From assembly GCA_942491975.1 (NCBI GenBank), contig CALOCY010000004.1, positions 744,001-808,000 on the forward strand: a DNA stretch of 64,000 nt, written 5' to 3'. Shown here in pieces: positions 7,404 through 16,580 of this stretch. The position numbers were made by a program, and so were the translations under genes. The DNA is from CALOCY01 sp942491975 (GTDB lineage Bacteria > Bacteroidota > Bacteroidia > Bacteroidales > Prolixibacteraceae). How positions within the stretch are numbered: the first letter of the stretch is position 1; every line of letters starts with the position of its first letter. A model generated the notes under the pieces. It searched no databases. It was given only the letters and a program-made list of their open reading frames with translations, and was not told the DNA's origin.

Positions 7404-9020
7404 TTATAGTTTCGGAGCAGAGAGCAACATATTATATTCCCCTTTGTTGTTCAATAATTCAAGTGCTTTTTTTATGGTTTTATCGTCGGTATTTAATTCT
7501 CTGATGAAGTTTTGCCGGTCGTTGAGGACATCACGGGAAATAAGTGCTTTTATCTGTTTTTTCATTCTCTCTTTAAGAAATACAATACTTTCATTGTCTC
7601 TTTCTATACCTTCTTTTTCACCCTCTTTAGCCATTTCATCAATCAGGGAATCAGGAACTGTAAAACCATGCGAGAAGCTTTCATAGTCGTTGTATTGTTT
7701 CGTGAGCCTGTCGCGATTTTTTTCGATGTAGGTTAATACGGTAGGGTAAAGGACATTTTTTCGAATAAGGGTATTGAAATACCTGTAGTGTGACGATGTG
7801 TCGGCAGGGATAAAAATATCAGGGATTATACCTCCGCCGCCATATACTGTTCGTCCCAGCACTTTTGTTTTATATTTTAACGAATCGGCTACCTGGATAC
7901 TATCTTTGTGAAACAGCTCTCCTGATTCAATTCTTTTGATATAACTATCTAGTCTGTAGTCTCTTGCTCCGTTTTCATAGGATCGTTGGATGCAACGTCC
8001 TGAGGGGGTATAGTAATTGGCCGTTGTAAGGCGCACCATTGATCCGTCGGTAAGCATGTAAGGTTGTTGTACAAGCCCTTTGCCAAATGAACGGCGCCCC
8101 ATAATAATCCCACGATCCCAGTCTTGTACTGCACCTGCCATAATTTCACTGGCCGATGCTGATCCTTCATCAATAAGGACAATGAGTCTTCCTTTTTCAA
8201 AATCACCTTCCCCCGATGATTTATACTCTTTTTTAGGGCTGTGCATCCCCTGGGTGTATACAATCATCTTAAAATTATCAATAAAATGATCAGCAAGTTT
8301 AAATGCAGCCTGTAATAAGCCTCCTCCATTTCCACGGAGATCGAGGATCAGGTTTTCTATATTTTCATTTTTTAACCGGGCAAATGCTTCATCAAACTCT
8401 TTTATGGTTGTGTTTGAAAAACGATTAAGTTTGACATATCCTGTTTTCTTGTCGAGCATATAGGCGGCATCCAGGCTATATACCGGGATTTTATCCCGAA
8501 TAATAACGAAATCAAGCAATTCTTTTTCCCCTCTGCGTTGTACCTTAAGGTTGACTTTGGTTCCTTTATCCCCTTTCAGCATTTTGAAGACATCGTCGTT
8601 GACCAATCCAATCCCGGCAATCAATTTACCATCTACGTATATAATCCGGTCACCCGCTGTTAATCCTGTTTTTTCGGATGGCCCTCCGGGAATAGCATCT
8701 GTTACAAAAAGAGTGTCTTTTAATATATTAAAGTGTATGCCTATCCCTTCAAAACTACCTTGTATCGGTTCATTCATTTTTGCTACATCTTCAGCCGATA
8801 TGTATATGGAATGGGGATCAAGTTCAGCCAGCAATTTAATGATTGCTTTTTCAGTAAGTTGTTCAATATTTGTGGTGTCAATATAACGGCTTTCTACTAA
8901 TCGTAATAACCGGCCAAACTTAATGGCCTGGGTATGTACCTGACTTTGTGCGAAAGATGATGTGTTAAATGAGATAAAGATGGCCGACAATATAAGCCAC
9001 GTTATTTTTTTTAAATTCAT
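7404..9020 (-). CDS. S41 family C-terminal processing peptidase
   Basis: 538 residues from the ATG at 9020, chosen because it begins the export signal (MNLKKITWLILSAIF..SFAQ). An upstream in-frame codon at 9062 would place 14 extra residues before it. The protein has a PDZ domain at about 75-165 (GIGIHF..., GLTAGDRIIYVDG). The tail-specific protease core has the Ser-Lys dyad Ser289 (in EGSASASE) and Lys314 (in SFGKG). This matches periplasmic CtpA/Prc-like enzymes that trim or degrade envelope proteins. A TATATTTG -7-type box lies 31 bp upstream of the start. Confidence 0.93.
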   Translation of the reverse strand: MNLKKITWLILSAIFISFNTSSFAQSQVHTQAIKFGRLLRLVESRYIDTTNIEQLTEKAIIKLLAELDPHSIYISAEDVAKMNEPIQGSFEGIGIHFNILKDTLFVTDAIPGGPSEKTGLTAGDRIIYVDGKLIAGIGLVNDDVFKMLKGDKGTKVNLKVQRRGEKELLDFVIIRDKIPVYSLDAAYMLDKKTGYVKLNRFSNTTIKEFDEAFARLKNENIENLILDLRGNGGGLLQAAFKLADHFIDNFKMIVYTQGMHSPKKEYKSSGEGDFEKGRLIVLIDEGSASASEIMAGAVQDWDRGIIMGRRSFGKGLVQQPYMLTDGSMVRLTTANYYTPSGRCIQRSYENGARDYRLDSYIKRIESGELFHKDSIQVADSLKYKTKVLGRTVYGGGGIIPDIFIPADTSSHYRYFNTLIRKNVLYPTVLTYIEKNRDRLTKQYNDYESFSHGFTVPDSLIDEMAKEGEKEGIERDNESIVFLKERMKKQIKALISRDVLNDRQNFIRELNTDDKTIKKALELLNNKGEYNMLLSAPKL

Positions 9021-9050
9021 AAGTGTGCTTTTTACTGTAAAATGTAACTG

Positions 9051-9058
9051 CAAATATA
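9051..9058 (-). promoter_or_regulatory. -7 box of the S41 peptidase gene
   Basis: TATATTTG on the minus strand fits the Bacteroidota consensus TAnnTTTG. No clear TTTG was seen at the -33 position. Confidence 0.45.
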
Positions 9059-9169
9059 ACATAAAATAGAGGGATTTTAGCCTTTGTTAGTATGTTATGA
9101 GGTAAACTAAGTTAAGCTTATAAGTGTCAGGGAGGAAATGAGAAGGTAAAGAGGCATTGTATGAAATAG

Positions 9170-9191
9170 AAAAGGTGCCTGTAGCACCTTT
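9170..9191 (-). terminator. Terminator of guaA
   Basis: AAAGGTGC/GCACCTTT (9171-9178 with 9184-9191) has a 5-base loop. Read on the minus strand it is followed by TTTTC. It lies 25 bp after the guaA stop. Confidence 0.7.
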
Positions 9192-9215
9192 GAAATATAA
9201 ATTATTGGAAACTAT

Positions 9216-10745
9216 TTATTCCCATTCGATGGTTGCAGGTGGTTTTGAGCTGATATCATACACCACCCGGTTGATCCCACGAACCTTATTTATGATTTCA
9301 TTGGACATTTTTGCTAAAAAATCATAGGACAGGTGTACCCAGTCGGCTGTCATGCCATCGGTTGAAGCAACTGCACGCAGGGCAACAACATTTTCATAGG
9401 TGCGTTCGTCACCCATAACGCCTACCGATTGAACCGGCAATAACATTACTCCTGCCTGCCAGACATCATCATATAATCCCCACTCTTTTAGCCCGTTGAT
9501 AAAGATGGTATCGGCTTCCTGAAGTATCCGTACTTTTTCCGGGGTAACATCGCTGAGAATCCGGATTCCCAATCCGGGGCCCGGAAATGGATGACGCCCC
9601 AGCAGTTCCTGTTTTATTCCCAATGCTTTGCCAACCCTGCGTACTTCATCTTTAAACAGGAGATTAAGCGGTTCAACTACTTTCAAATTCATCTTTTCGG
9701 GTAACCCGCCTACATTGTGGTGAGACTTGATGGTTGCAGAAGGACCGTTAACTGAAACTGATTCGATAACATCAGGATAGATGGTTCCCTGTGCCAGCCA
9801 TTTGACATCTTTTATCTTGTGTGCCTCTTCATCAAAAACTTCAATAAAGTCACGACCGATAATTTTTCGTTTTTGTTCAGGTTCGGTAATATCTTTCAGG
9901 TCGTTCCAGAATTTTTCTTTGGCATTGACACCAATTACGTTGAGTCCCATGTCTTTGTATGAATCCAGTACATCTTCAAATTCATTTTTGCGGAGCAATC
10001 CGTTGTCGACAAAAATACAGGTGAGGTTTTTGCCAATGGCTTTGTGGAGTAAAACACCGGCAACACTGCTGTCAACACCTCCTGAAAGCCCTAATACAAC
10101 CTTATCGTTACCCAGTTTTTCTTTGAGTTGGTTAACTGTTGTTTCAACAAATGATGCGGGAGTCCAGTCCTGTTTACAACCACACACATTTACGACAAAG
10201 TTTTTCAAAAGTTGTTTTCCTTCGGTGGTATGATATACCTCGGGGTGGAACTGAATGGCAAATGTGTCTTCCCCGTTAATTTTGTAAGCTGCATTGTGTA
10301 CATCGTGTGTACTGGCAATCACTTCATAGTTTTTGGGAAGCTTTACAATGGTATCACCATGCGACATCCAAACCTGTGTGTTGTTGCTTAACCCATTGAG
10401 TAATACATTATTCTGATTAACGTAGGCAAGATTAGCCCGGCCGTATTCGCGGGTGGCGCTGGGGGCTACCTCTCCGCCAAAAAAGTGTGCCATATATTGC
10501 GCACCGTAACATACACCAAGCAGGGGTAGTTTCCCTTTTATATTTTCGAGGTTGGGATGTGGAGCGTTCTCGTCACGTACGGAGAACGGGCTGCCGGATA
10601 GAATAATACCTTTTACAGTTTCATCAATTTCGGGATGGTGATTGAACGGGTGAATTTCACAATAAACATTCAGTTCTCTTACCCTCCGCCCAATGAGTTG
10701 GGTATATTGTGAACCAAAATCGAGTATAAGGATTTTTTCCTGCAT
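9216..10745 (-). CDS. guaA: GMP synthase (glutamine-hydrolysing)
   Basis: 509 residues, usual length for GuaA. The N-terminal class I glutamine amidotransferase domain has the nucleophile Cys79 (GVCYGAQ) and the FHPEV His-Glu pair. The ATP pyrophosphatase domain carries the PP-loop GLSGGVDSSV, and the C-terminal dimerisation domain ends KPPATIEWE. The enzyme converts XMP to GMP with glutamine and ATP in purine synthesis, in the cytosol. It is transcribed alone with a -7 box TATCTTTG on the minus strand at 10771-10778. Confidence 0.98.
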   Translation of the reverse strand: MQEKILILDFGSQYTQLIGRRVRELNVYCEIHPFNHHPEIDETVKGIILSGSPFSVRDENAPHPNLENIKGKLPLLGVCYGAQYMAHFFGGEVAPSATREYGRANLAYVNQNNVLLNGLSNNTQVWMSHGDTIVKLPKNYEVIASTHDVHNAAYKINGEDTFAIQFHPEVYHTTEGKQLLKNFVVNVCGCKQDWTPASFVETTVNQLKEKLGNDKVVLGLSGGVDSSVAGVLLHKAIGKNLTCIFVDNGLLRKNEFEDVLDSYKDMGLNVIGVNAKEKFWNDLKDITEPEQKRKIIGRDFIEVFDEEAHKIKDVKWLAQGTIYPDVIESVSVNGPSATIKSHHNVGGLPEKMNLKVVEPLNLLFKDEVRRVGKALGIKQELLGRHPFPGPGLGIRILSDVTPEKVRILQEADTIFINGLKEWGLYDDVWQAGVMLLPVQSVGVMGDERTYENVVALRAVASTDGMTADWVHLSYDFLAKMSNEIINKVRGINRVVYDISSKPPATIEWE

Positions 10746-10770
10746 GGTATGGTACGTTATGATTTTGGCG

Positions 10771-10778
10771 CAAAGATA
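10771..10778 (-). promoter_or_regulatory. -7 box of guaA
   Basis: TATCTTTG on the minus strand matches TAnnTTTG exactly. It lies 26 bp before the start codon, leaving a leader of roughly 20 bases. Confidence 0.6.
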
Positions 10779-10826
10779 AGGATATTATTTCGAAGAGAAT
10801 GGTTCTGTGAGTAGATGGAAATAAAA

Positions 10827-10855
10827 AAAAGGACAGATTTTAAACCTATCCTTTT
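10827..10855. terminator. Hairpin AAAAGGACAG/CTATCCTTTT
   Basis: A 10 bp stem with one G-T pair and a 9-base loop, flanked by A-rich and T-rich sequence on the two sides. It could act as a terminator. It lies directly in front of the 20-codon frame. Confidence 0.4.
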
Positions 10856-10888
10856 CTCAAACTAACTAACCTAACTAAACCTAAACTT

Positions 10889-10951
10889 ATGAAAAAATTT
10901 ACTATACAAATATACGGTGATAAACTGTTAGGGTTCCGAAAAAAAAGTTAA
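10889..10951 (+). CDS. Possible 20-residue leader peptide
   Basis: ATG at 10889 opens MKKFTIQIYG followed by a basic end (LGFRKKS) and TAA. It is preceded by a run of ACTAAC/CCTAA(A)C repeats and a hairpin. An insertion sequence interrupts the region about 100 bp downstream, so whatever it once led into may have been displaced. The coding status is uncertain because of the length. Confidence 0.3.
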   Translation: MKKFTIQIYGDKLLGFRKKS

Positions 10952-11044
10952 ACAATGTTAAGAAATAGATTGTTAGACCTCTAGATACTAGATTTTTAGA
11001 TAAGATTAGGTGATGTGATGATGGGCTGATTCGATAATTGAAGT

Positions 11045-12360
11045 CATTGCTGTCCCATTAAAATCTAATAATGTTCTCTGAAAATATTGAAATTTAGTTA
11101 GTTGCAGGCGATTTTCGATTAAACGGATTTCAATTTGCATTTTCGCTATTCATAAACAGATTAGCAAATGCATAAGGATAAATACGTTTTTGCTCAGTTG
11201 GCATCGTTTCTGGATAGGAATAAGTTCAATTACATCGTTCGCAAATATGATGGTGACAAATACGTGAAGCATTTCACTTGCTGGAACCAAATGCTTTCTC
11301 TGATGTTTGGACAATTGTCAAATCGTGAAAGTTTGAGAGATTTGGTTGTCGCACTTGATGCTCATCATTCCAAATCTTATCATTTGGGCTTAGGCAAGAA
11401 TGTTTCAAAATCATCCTTAGCCAGAGCTAATCAGAACAGAGACTATCACATCTTTGAAGAGTATGCGTACTATCTGGTAAATGAATCCAGGCAGAAACGG
11501 GTTTCTGACATCTTCAAGCTTGATGGTAATATCTACGCTTTTGATTCAACCACGATTGACTTGTGCCTTTCCGTATTTTGGTGGGCGAAGTTTCGTAAGA
11601 AGAAAGGTGGAATCAAAGTACATACATTATATGATATCGAGACACAGATTCCAGCATTCTTTCACATTACAGAAGCTTCAGTACACGACTCTACTGCGAT
11701 GAAAGAAATTCCATATGAATCAGGTTCTTATTACATGTTTGATCGTGCATATAATCACTTCAAGATGTTATATAAGATTCATCAGATAGAAGCTTTTTCG
11801 TAGTTAGAGCAAAGAAGAATCTTCAATACAAGATAGTCAGATGGAAACGAAGATTGCCCAAGTACGTGATTTCAGATGTTACAATTGAATTGACTGGTTT
11901 TTATCCCAGGCGATACTATCCAAAACATCTGCGGCTAGTCAGATATTGGGATGAAGAACAAAAGCGTGAGTTTGTATTTTTAACCAATGCAATGCACATT
12001 TCTGCTCTTCAAGTTGCTGAACTTTATAGGAATCGTTGGCAAGTCGAGCTGTTCTTTAAATGGCTAAAGCAACATTTGAAAATCAAGAAATTCTGGAGTA
12101 CTACTGAAAATGCTGTTCGGATCCAGATTTACGTTGCGTTATGTACCTATTGCTTGGTAGCAATTGTCCAAACAGACATGCAACTTGACAGAAGTACATA
12201 TGAGGTTTTACAGATATTGAGTATATCATTGACCGATAAAACTCATCTTCGAGACCTCTTTGAGAGAACTAAATTTCAAAATGACAAAGAACGTTTTAGG
12301 CTTAATGAGCCAAATTTGTTTAATTATTAATAACGTCCCAATTTTAATGGGACACTAGTG
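11045..12360 (+). mobile_element. IS4-family insertion sequence with 8 bp target duplication
   Basis: The ends carry 20 bp inverted repeats (CATTGCTGTCCCATTAAAAT at the left; 17 of 20 match the inverted right end, the inner 14 perfectly). The direct repeat ATTGAAGT lies immediately outside at 11037-11044 and 12361-12368. The 1316 bp element contains one transposase gene broken by a frameshift. It inserted between guaA and the TonB-like gene without breaking either. Confidence 0.85.
11168..12330 (+). pseudogene. IS4-family transposase, frameshifted
   Basis: The two frames 11168-11803 and 11854-12330 together make one DDE transposase. An N-terminal DUF4372-type domain (CWNQMLSLMFGQLSNRESLRD) is followed by the first Asp (YAFDSTTIDLCL), the second Asp (YMFDRAYNHF) and the catalytic Glu region (NRWQVELFFKWLKQ). 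The frame is lost near 11793, where GCTTTTTCG has five T; a sixth T would restore EAFFVVRAKKNLQYKIVRW through to the second part. Either the gene is dead or this is a homopolymer sequencing error. All three catalytic residues are otherwise present. Confidence 0.9.
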
Positions 12361-12444
12361 ATTGAAGTATAAAATTATACAAATTATAATTGAACATTCC
12401 GTTAACTCCTGTTAGTTCTGTTGACTTCCGCTAATTTCAGTTTT

Positions 12445-13146
12445 TTATTGCTTTATAAACGTGTAGGTAATAGTACCTGTTTGTTTGGCCGGTGCTTGAG
12501 GGGTCTGATTGAAGCGGGTACGCAAGGCTGCCTGTTGGGCATAATAGGCCAGTTGAGGATGGTTTTCCTTGTTGCGCACAGTGGCTGAAATGACTTTCCC
12601 TTTGGGGTTCACCACAATATCAACGGTTATAACCCCACCGGTTTCGGCCAGATAAGTAGGAATGGGGAAACGGGTATGATAGCGGCCTTTAAGGAAATAG
12701 GTATTTCGGCTTTCTCCATAATTGACCACATTATCGGTTGATGCTTCGTTGGTTACTTCCGGCATCTCCAAATCATCAATAGCAGGAATCTCTTTTTCCA
12801 ACTGCTCATTCACATCTTCTACCAATTTTTGGGCATCTTCAATCTCTTTTTGGTATGCTTCATCAAAAAAATCGTCTTTTACCGGCTTTATGGCTTTGTT
12901 CACCGCCCGGTTGCTCAGAGGTTGATAAGGAGCGTCTTCCTGTTCAGTACTTTCTGTTCCCGATTCTTCCTTAGGTATCTCCATCTCTTCCATTTCAACC
13001 AGCTCAACAATAATCCCTTCATCCCGGAATTCGATGGAGGGGGAGAGGTCGGCAATAAGGAATAGCAAAAACAGGACAATGTGAAAAGCCAATGTCCAGA
13101 TGATGCTGTATATATTTTTATAGTAAAAATCCGCAAGTTTTGCCAT
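12445..13146 (-). CDS. TonB-family protein (energy transducer-like)
   Basis: 233 residues from ATG 13146 (a GTG at 13152 adds two residues). A short cytoplasmic start precedes one membrane segment (about 14-36, IIWTLAFHIVLFLLFLIA). A Glu/Pro-rich periplasmic spacer and a C-terminal TonB domain (about 155-233, with GGVITVDIVVNPKGKV and TGTITYTFIKQ) follow. The spacer is acidic rather than the usual Lys-Pro type. It probably links inner-membrane proton force to outer-membrane receptors. No ExbB/ExbD genes are adjacent. Confidence 0.8.
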   Translation of the reverse strand: MAKLADFYYKNIYSIIWTLAFHIVLFLLFLIADLSPSIEFRDEGIIVELVEMEEMEIPKEESGTESTEQEDAPYQPLSNRAVNKAIKPVKDDFFDEAYQKEIEDAQKLVEDVNEQLEKEIPAIDDLEMPEVTNEASTDNVVNYGESRNTYFLKGRYHTRFPIPTYLAETGGVITVDIVVNPKGKVISATVRNKENHPQLAYYAQQAALRTRFNQTPQAPAKQTGTITYTFIKQ

Positions 13147-13500
13147 TGCCACAAAATTAGGAAAAAGTGGTATGTATCGCTAATTTAATTAGATCATTAG
13201 ATTTTTAGAGATAAATATAAAATTTAGAAAAGGTAGATATAAGAAGTTTTCTAATTTTCTGAAAACATTTATCGTAATTGTGGTGTTAATAACTTTTTTG
13301 AAGAATGTTCGTATCTTACAATATGGTTTTTTAAATCTAAAAGTTTATTTTTCATATTTTTGTATTCAATCTTATGATATATGCATATTTTTGTATAAAG
13401 AAAATAATAATGGAGGTGCCTGAAAAACCATTTGAAAAATAGAGTAGGGCGAGTTATGCTGAAAATCGTTAGAGTAGGCACAAACTAAATTTATGAAAAA
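13147..13500. other. Intergenic region with two -7-like boxes
   Basis: AT-rich and without a convincing gene. TATTTTTG occurs at 13355-13362 and 13386-13393 on the plus strand, either of which could be the -7 box of the barrel-protein gene that follows. AGAGTAGG is repeated at about 13442 and 13471. Confidence 0.4.
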
Positions 13501-13980
13501 ATGAAAAGGATTATTTTTTTAGCAGCATTAATGATTGCTTGTAGTGGTGCGTTTGCACAATTCCACCTTGGGGGTGGTGTTACAATGGGAACAGAAATGG
13601 GTATAGACGATGATTTGTCTACAAAAATAGGATTTGGGGTGAATGTAAGAGGGGTTTATGACATTACAGAGAAATTTGGTGCTACTGCCGGATTTACCTA
13701 TTTCTTCCCAAGTGCCCCAACGGGGATAGATCTTTCTGCATGGCAAATAAATGCCGATGCAATGTATAATTTTATTGCCCAGGATGCCTTTACAGTTTAT
13801 GCGCTTGCAGGCATAAATTATTCTCATATGGATGTAGAAGGTTTTGGGGATGGAGAGATAGGCGTTGATGTTGGAGCTGGTGTGAAGCTTGATTTTGGAG
13901 GCTTTGCAGAAGTAAAGTATGACACAGCTTTTGAGCAGGTTGCCGTAACAGTTGGTTTTCTCTTTCCGTTGAAAAAATAG
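13501..13980 (+). CDS. Small outer-membrane beta-barrel protein
   Basis: 159 residues. A clear signal peptide (MKRIIFLAALMIACSGAFAQ) is followed by alternating Gly/aromatic strands (FGVNVRGVYDIT, GATAGFTYFFPS, INADAMYNFI, TVYALAGINYSH) and a final strand ending in aromatic/hydrophobic residues (TVGFLFPLKK). This is typical of eight-stranded OmpA/OmpW/OprF-like barrels. No peptidoglycan-binding domain is present. Function beyond an outer-membrane location is not visible. A terminator hairpin follows. Confidence 0.75.
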   Translation: MKRIIFLAALMIACSGAFAQFHLGGGVTMGTEMGIDDDLSTKIGFGVNVRGVYDITEKFGATAGFTYFFPSAPTGIDLSAWQINADAMYNFIAQDAFTVYALAGINYSHMDVEGFGDGEIGVDVGAGVKLDFGGFAEVKYDTAFEQVAVTVGFLFPLKK

Positions 13981-14000
13981 AATAGTAGAAAGAAAAAATG

Positions 14001-14033
14001 ATGCAGCTATGTTTATGTGTAGCTGCATTTTTT
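14001..14033 (+). terminator. Terminator of the barrel-protein gene
   Basis: ATGCAGCTA/TAGCTGCAT (14001-14009 with 14020-14028) is followed by a run of T. Confidence 0.85.
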
Positions 14034-14078
14034 ATGGTTAGAAGTTAGAGAAATTCAATAAAAAGGCACAAAAAAGGG

Positions 14079-14273
14079 TCACCAGGCCAGATTAATCAAA
14101 TCTGTGTGTGCCCCTTTTCGCAGGTTGTGTATTTGTTGTTCAAGGTAGCGTAAATACGCCGGTTTGCTCATGATATAGAATAAACGGTTGTTCCCGTTCA
14201 ATTTTTCTACTTTTTGTTTCAGATGCATCAATTCCTTCATCTGTTCATTGAATTCTTTTCTACCCATAGGCAT
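14079..14273 (-). CDS. Small hypothetical protein, helical and basic
   Basis: 64 residues with heptad-like Leu/Lys spacing (KELMHLKQKVEKLNG) and a C-terminal YLRYLEQQIHNLRKG. It probably forms two helices. There is no recognisable family. The start may be either Met1 or Met3. A gene is supported mainly by the even charge pattern and lack of overlap with other genes. Confidence 0.45.
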   Translation of the reverse strand: MPMGRKEFNEQMKELMHLKQKVEKLNGNNRLFYIMSKPAYLRYLEQQIHNLRKGAHTDLINLAW

Positions 14274-14397
14274 TTGATTTAAAATTTAACATGTTATAAA
14301 AGTAATGTTTGGTTGTTGATAGGGTGTTGCGGTAGGGTTAAGGAAATGTAAAATGATTTGTTGATATGGTGATTCGTTAATGAGATGATGGCTTACT

Positions 14398-14423
14398 TGG
14401 CGACAGTCTGAAGACTATCGCCA
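14398..14423. repeat. Dispersed palindrome TGGCGACAGTCT..AGACTATCGCCA
   Basis: The 12 bp arms match at 11 of 12 positions around a 2-base centre. Related palindromes occur at 17506-17531, 24392-24420 and 24458-24479, all in intergenic DNA. Confidence 0.6.
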
Positions 14424-14451
14424 GTTATGTCTTGATACAATAGTAAAAAAG

Positions 14452-14637
14452 TTAGTTTAGCTCGTAGTTGTTGAGAAAGATGATCAAATTTTTCACCTCT
14501 TTTTCGGTATTGATAATAAATCCGGTAGATAATTTTAGATGATAAACCTGTGTTTTAAGCAGATTTACGCTCATATCGTTAGGGTTTTGAAGCAACGATA
14601 ACCCCAATTCGAATAGTTCTATTCTTGTTTTATCCAT
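14452..14637 (-). CDS. Small hypothetical protein
   Basis: 61 residues, MDKTRIELFELGLSLLQ..., ending FLNNYELN. It looks helical, with no membrane segment and no known motif. It lies between two minus-strand genes and its start codon is ATG. Not recognised. Confidence 0.45.
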   Translation of the reverse strand: MDKTRIELFELGLSLLQNPNDMSVNLLKTQVYHLKLSTGFIINTEKEVKNLIIFLNNYELN

Positions 14638-14786
14638 TATTTTTGTGTTTTGTCTAGGTTCTAATATCTAATCGTCTATGTTATAAGACAAAGATTTTAA
14701 GAAATGGTTGCTTTTTCTACAATAATCCGGTAAACACGGGCTTTTTATCGATCAAGGCACTTTTTTGTATTTCTAAAAAGTCAAAC

Positions 14787-15686
14787 TTAATTTTTTCGAT
14801 TAAAATAGTTGAGGAGTAACAAAGAGAATGCAATAATGATCATTCCGATGATAGAGATGAGATCGGCAGATTCGTTCGGCAGCATAATCCAACTTAGGAT
14901 TGCCCCTAAAACAGGGATGATGAATTTCCACATGTTCAGATCAGATACTTTTACCTGTGGACGTTTAAGTAGCGCAATCCATATGGTGATAGCTGTGGCT
15001 GATAATATACTGAGCCATGCCAGTGAACCATAGTATTCCGGAGGATACGATTTCCATTGAAAGCCTTCGATGGGAAGTGAGATGAGGAAAAGGACAGCCC
15101 CTCCAATAATCAATGAAAAAGAGCTGAGCACCATGGGTGGGATAGTCTGGCTGTTTTTTGAAACATATACATTGCCAAATCCGCCAACAATATTATTGGC
15201 AATCAGTATCAGTACTCCGGTTAGTATTAGCCCACCTTCGAGCATAAGGTCTGCTCTTCCAAAACTTATAATGGCTATGCCGCTCATGCCCATCAGAATG
15301 CTGATTGCTTTTTTCCAACTTATTTTGTCGTTGTGCATCATAAAATGGGCTGTTAGTGCAGCAAATAGAGGGCCTGAGCCAATGAGCATGGCTCCTAGTG
15401 CTCCCGGAACCAAATCAATTCCGGTATAAAATAGGGCATAGAGTAGGGTGGTTTGTAATAATCCAAAGAATACAATCTTTTTCCAATACTGTTTGGCTAT
15501 GGTCAGTTTATGCCTGAATTTGGGTATAAAGGGCAGAATGAGTAACCCTGCAATGAAAAAACGTATGCTGGCAAATTGAAGAGGGGTCGTGTATTGTAAG
15601 CCAATTTTTATGCCAACAAAAGCGGTTGACCATAACAGGCAGGCAATAATTGCTAATATGGGAGTAGATAGAAGGTGTTTCTTCAT
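14787..15686 (-). CDS. EamA/DMT-family transporter
   Basis: About 299 residues from ATG 15686 (MKKHLLSTPILAI); an in-frame codon at 15713 would add nine non-conserved residues. Ten hydrophobic segments are arranged as two EamA halves. The first opens with LLWSTAFVGIKIGL, and the second half begins with FGNVYVSKNS and carries a loop ending in KVSDLNMWKFIIPVLGAILSW. These are inner-membrane carriers for metabolites or amino acids; the substrate cannot be told. It is divergent from the MgtC-like gene. Confidence 0.9.
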   Translation of the reverse strand: MKKHLLSTPILAIIACLLWSTAFVGIKIGLQYTTPLQFASIRFFIAGLLILPFIPKFRHKLTIAKQYWKKIVFFGLLQTTLLYALFYTGIDLVPGALGAMLIGSGPLFAALTAHFMMHNDKISWKKAISILMGMSGIAIISFGRADLMLEGGLILTGVLILIANNIVGGFGNVYVSKNSQTIPPMVLSSFSLIIGGAVLFLISLPIEGFQWKSYPPEYYGSLAWLSILSATAITIWIALLKRPQVKVSDLNMWKFIIPVLGAILSWIMLPNESADLISIIGMIIIAFSLLLLNYFNRKN

Positions 15687-15767
15687 GTCCACAAAGGTAC
15701 TTAAAAGTAACAATGTTGTTTTGTTGTCCGTACTTTTAATAAAGTAAGAGCAATAATTAAGATTGTT

Positions 15768-16481
15768 ATGGATTTTTTGGATGGAATTTTGAATAAAAAC
15801 ACAATAGATGTATCTACGGCCGGTATTCGTTTATTGGTAAGTTTTATTGTAGGGGCCATTATTGGAATTGAGCGGGAAGCACATCGTCAGCCTGCAGGTT
15901 TACGTACGCATATACTGATTTGTCTGGGTGCTACGTTAATCATGTTGCTTTCTATCTATATACCACAGCAATTCAGCCTGTTTAAAACGGCTGATCCCGG
16001 CCGGATAGCCGCACAGGTGGTCTCAGGAATCGGTTTTTTGGGTGCAGGGGCTATTATTAAGTTTGGGGCGAATATACGGGGATTGACAACCGCTGCTACC
16101 ATTTGGGCTGTTGCTGCCATTGGTTTGTGTGTGGGTGCCGGCATGTTTGTTGTTGCGTTAATCGGATCAGTATTGATATTGTTTGGGCTTATTGTAGTGG
16201 AGTATTTTGAGAAAAAACTGTTTAAACCCAAGTTTTTGAAACGAATAGAGCTGACAATAGATGGGGTGGAGGCAGATTTAGACCAGTTCAAAAAAATATT
16301 GGGGCGTTACCGGATACGGATCAGTACGGTTGATATGCACGTAGATCGTAAACAGCAGGTTGCGGAGTGCTCTTTTTTGGTGCTTATTTCGCAACAGACC
16401 GATTATAATGAGCTAACCCGGGAGCTGAGTGAGGGACAGCATGTCTCTGCGATAAAAATAACGCAGGCCGATTTGGGGTAG
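15768..16481 (+). CDS. MgtC/SapB family membrane protein
   Basis: 237 residues. The conserved MgtC core is present: RLLVSFIVGAIIGIEREAH, PAGLRTHILICLGA, GIGFLGAGAII and RGLTTAATIWAVAAIG. Four to five membrane segments fill about residues 18-150. A soluble C-terminal ACT-like domain (about 160-237) follows. Family members inhibit F-type ATP synthase or act in magnesium and acid adaptation. The longer C-terminal domain places this with the MgtC group that has the regulatory tail. The gene is isolated. Confidence 0.9.
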   Translation: MDFLDGILNKNTIDVSTAGIRLLVSFIVGAIIGIEREAHRQPAGLRTHILICLGATLIMLLSIYIPQQFSLFKTADPGRIAAQVVSGIGFLGAGAIIKFGANIRGLTTAATIWAVAAIGLCVGAGMFVVALIGSVLILFGLIVVEYFEKKLFKPKFLKRIELTIDGVEADLDQFKKILGRYRIRISTVDMHVDRKQQVAECSFLVLISQQTDYNELTRELSEGQHVSAIKITQADLG

Positions 16482-16547
16482 TATAACATTTTGAAATACA
16501 ATCGGTATTATTTGAATACTCATTAGCATTAGTTGTCGTTTTTACGG

Positions 16548-16576
16548 TTGTCATTATTGCAAAACGTATAACTTTG
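16548..16576 (+). promoter_or_regulatory. Promoter of the radical SAM gene, possibly giving a leaderless mRNA
   Basis: TTG (16548-16550), an 18 bp spacer and TAACTTTG (16569-16576) fit the Bacteroidota promoter pattern. The start codon lies only 4 bases behind the -7 box, so transcription would begin at or next to the ATG. Confidence 0.5.
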
Positions 16577-16580
16577 TTTT

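Noticed and set aside
11168..11803. Programmed frameshifting in the transposase
   Set aside because: A T5 run without a visible pairing hairpin or upstream Shine-Dalgarno-like stimulator is not enough; IS4 elements normally use one frame.
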